Source: Moanibacter sp965226025 (GTDB taxonomy: Bacteria > Verrucomicrobiota > Verrucomicrobiia > Opitutales > UBA2987). From it: DNA of 64,000 nucleotides. The stretch covers positions 3,038,001 to 3,102,000 of the forward strand of contig CBDDCD010000003.1 of NCBI GenBank assembly GCA_965226025.1, read 5' to 3'. The notes under the pieces are model-generated. The model was not told where the DNA came from. It searched no databases and was given only the letters and a program-made list of their open reading frames with translations. This document shows, in pieces, positions 62,957 through 64,000 of this stretch. Numbering within the stretch: the first letter of the stretch is position 1; each line of letters opens with the position of its first letter. A program made the translations under genes and the position numbers.

Positions 62957-63829
62957 ATGAATCAAACGACAGAGGCAACCATCGACCTGGAGTGGCATGC
63001 GCTCTCGGATGACGAGATACGCCACTTTGACGAACAAGGTTTTCTCATCGTTCGAGATGTGCTCGATCGGGAGATGATTGATCGAATCATTGAGGTGGGC
63101 GACCGATTGATTGCAAGCGATCGCCAAGAAGATCGCTTCCGCAGCGAAGATGGGCTGTATGATGGGTTTCGCAATTGCATCGCAATGGACGATGTCTTCA
63201 TTCCCTTGCTCACCCAACCGAAGGTGCTTTCGGCCGTCGTGCAGCTTCTGGGTGCGCATGTGGAGCTGATGATTTCCCATCTTGCCTACAAGCTTCCGGA
63301 TCCTCCTGGGACCCTACCGACTTCGCGTGGATTCGGTTGGCACCGCGACTATGGTGCGGCCAGGAAAGTGCTGGGGGAACAGGTGCCGCGGATCGTGGTG
63401 AAATGCGGCTTCTATCTGACGGATATTCGCGAACCGAATTCCGGTGCGACGTTGGTGGTGCCCGGTAGTAATCAGGACCGCAATCCGATCGAGATTCCGG
63501 AAGGAAAGTCCGATCCCGATGGTTGGATCGAGCCCTCTTTGAAAGCGGGAGACTGTCTCTTGTTTGAGAATCGGACCGCCCACGCTGCGGCGGCGAACCT
63601 GACTGATCGCGCCAGAAAGGCGGTCATGATCGGTTATGGGTATCGCTGGGTGATGCCGTTTGATTATCGAGTTCAAGATCCAGAGTTGATTGAAAAACTC
63701 GATGGTGTCGGCAGGTATCTCGTGGGAGAGCGATTCCAAGAAACCGCGGAGTACCGGCCGGGCGGCGGGGAGAGCCCGCTGGCCTCATGGTGTGAAGAGC
63801 ACGGCGCCCCGGCGATCCGGCCGGTCTAG
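62957..63829 (+). CDS. Phytanoyl-CoA dioxygenase family protein (PhyH)
   Basis: 290 residues. Metal ligands H129-x-D131 (FGWHRDYG) and H209 (NRTAHAAAAN), with the 2-oxoglutarate Arg likely in RARKAVMIGYGYRW. N-terminal FDEQGFLIVRDVLDREMI is the usual PhyH entry. Substrate unknown. The TAG stop is the CTAG of a MITE-like repeat, so the original end may have been four bases from the insertion site. Confidence 0.83.
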   Translation: MNQTTEATIDLEWHALSDDEIRHFDEQGFLIVRDVLDREMIDRIIEVGDRLIASDRQEDRFRSEDGLYDGFRNCIAMDDVFIPLLTQPKVLSAVVQLLGAHVELMISHLAYKLPDPPGTLPTSRGFGWHRDYGAARKVLGEQVPRIVVKCGFYLTDIREPNSGATLVVPGSNQDRNPIEIPEGKSDPDGWIEPSLKAGDCLLFENRTAHAAAANLTDRARKAVMIGYGYRWVMPFDYRVQDPELIEKLDGVGRYLVGERFQETAEYRPGGGESPLASWCEEHGAPAIRPV

Positions 63830-63932
63830 GAATCTGTCGGACTTCGCTTTGCAGGTTCGCGGGGAGGTTGGATTATTTGGCGTATTCGTGGATTGCGGCA
63901 TGGGCTCGAGGGCCCTCGCCCCTCCAACCTCG
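63826..63932. repeat. CTAG-bounded MITE end (copy g) followed by a GC-rich REP-like unit
   Basis: CTAGGAATCTGTCGGAC begins at 63826 within the PhyH stop codon; the matching right end is not seen before the window ends. At 63896-63932 GGCTCGAGGGCCCTCGCCCC belongs to the repeat family of 6752 and 9174. The last 68 nt show nothing recognisable. Confidence 0.65.
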
Positions 63933-64000
63933 TGGTTGAATGGGCACCTACAGTTTGTTTGATCCGTCTCCGCCCAGCGCTATTTCTTTTCTTGTTCTTC

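Noticed and set aside
1..64000. tRNA, rRNA, CRISPR array or replication origin
   Set aside because: No T-arm-like GGTTCRANYCC within a cloverleaf, no rRNA core sequence, no regularly spaced direct repeats with unique spacers and no DnaA-box cluster were seen; the 13-14-13 heptamer arrays are too short-spaced for CRISPR.

Overview
This 64 kb window looks like bacterial chromosomal DNA that is heavily loaded with mobile and repeated elements and carries many broken genes. The gene set includes phytanoyl-CoA-type (PhyH) dioxygenases in at least seven copies, a PEP-CTERM-anchored repeat protein, arylsulfotransferase-like propellers, a DUF6807 remnant, mandelate racemase family enzymes, a Gfo/Idh/MocA oxidoreductase and an ankyrin-like protein. 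This mix suggests a PVC-group (Verrucomicrobiota-like) or Poribacteria-like, possibly host-associated, marine organism. That assignment is inference from gene content only. No rRNA, tRNA or CRISPR array was recognised.

Layout. 0-12.3 kb: a membrane-anchored protein fragment, TonB, an Ig-like lipoprotein, nucleoside hydrolase, an FAD oxidoreductase beside a 5'-truncated adenosine deaminase, a PLP decarboxylase, a TPP enzyme and a Gfo/Idh oxidoreductase. 12.4-20 kb: a PEP-CTERM protein with a 540-bp tandem repeat, two PhyH enzymes and a methyltransferase, separated by repeat-rich spacers. 20.6-33 kb: dhaK-dhaL, then a minus-strand cluster of arylsulfotransferase-like, small membrane and sulfotransferase genes cut by two insertion sequences. 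33-43.9 kb: phosphoesterases, PhyH, redoxin, DinB-like, BipA and an aldo/keto reductase, with several pseudogenes. 44-50 kb: a second IS256-type copy, two more PhyH genes, and a membrane-protein/winged-helix-regulator operon with an apparent operator. 50-58 kb: a kinase-like gene, a group II intron inside a 182-bp palindromic element, an Hsp70-like protein, CoaB and a further IS. 58-64 kb: an ankyrin-like protein, a mandelate racemase family dehydratase, a PNPOx-fold protein and the last PhyH.

The metabolic genes point to salvage and oxidation of small organic substrates (nucleosides, amino acids, sugar acids, dihydroxyacetone) and to sulfate-group transfer, but few form clear operons. The most striking feature is the intergenic DNA. 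One family carries heptamers spaced 13-14-13 nt in perfect dyad symmetry. Another is bounded by CTAG and its ends repeatedly coincide with TAG stop codons. REP-like palindromes and low-complexity mosaics fill much of the rest. At least eleven gene remnants, usually ending at these repeats or at fusions between unrelated genes, indicate active erosion and rearrangement.
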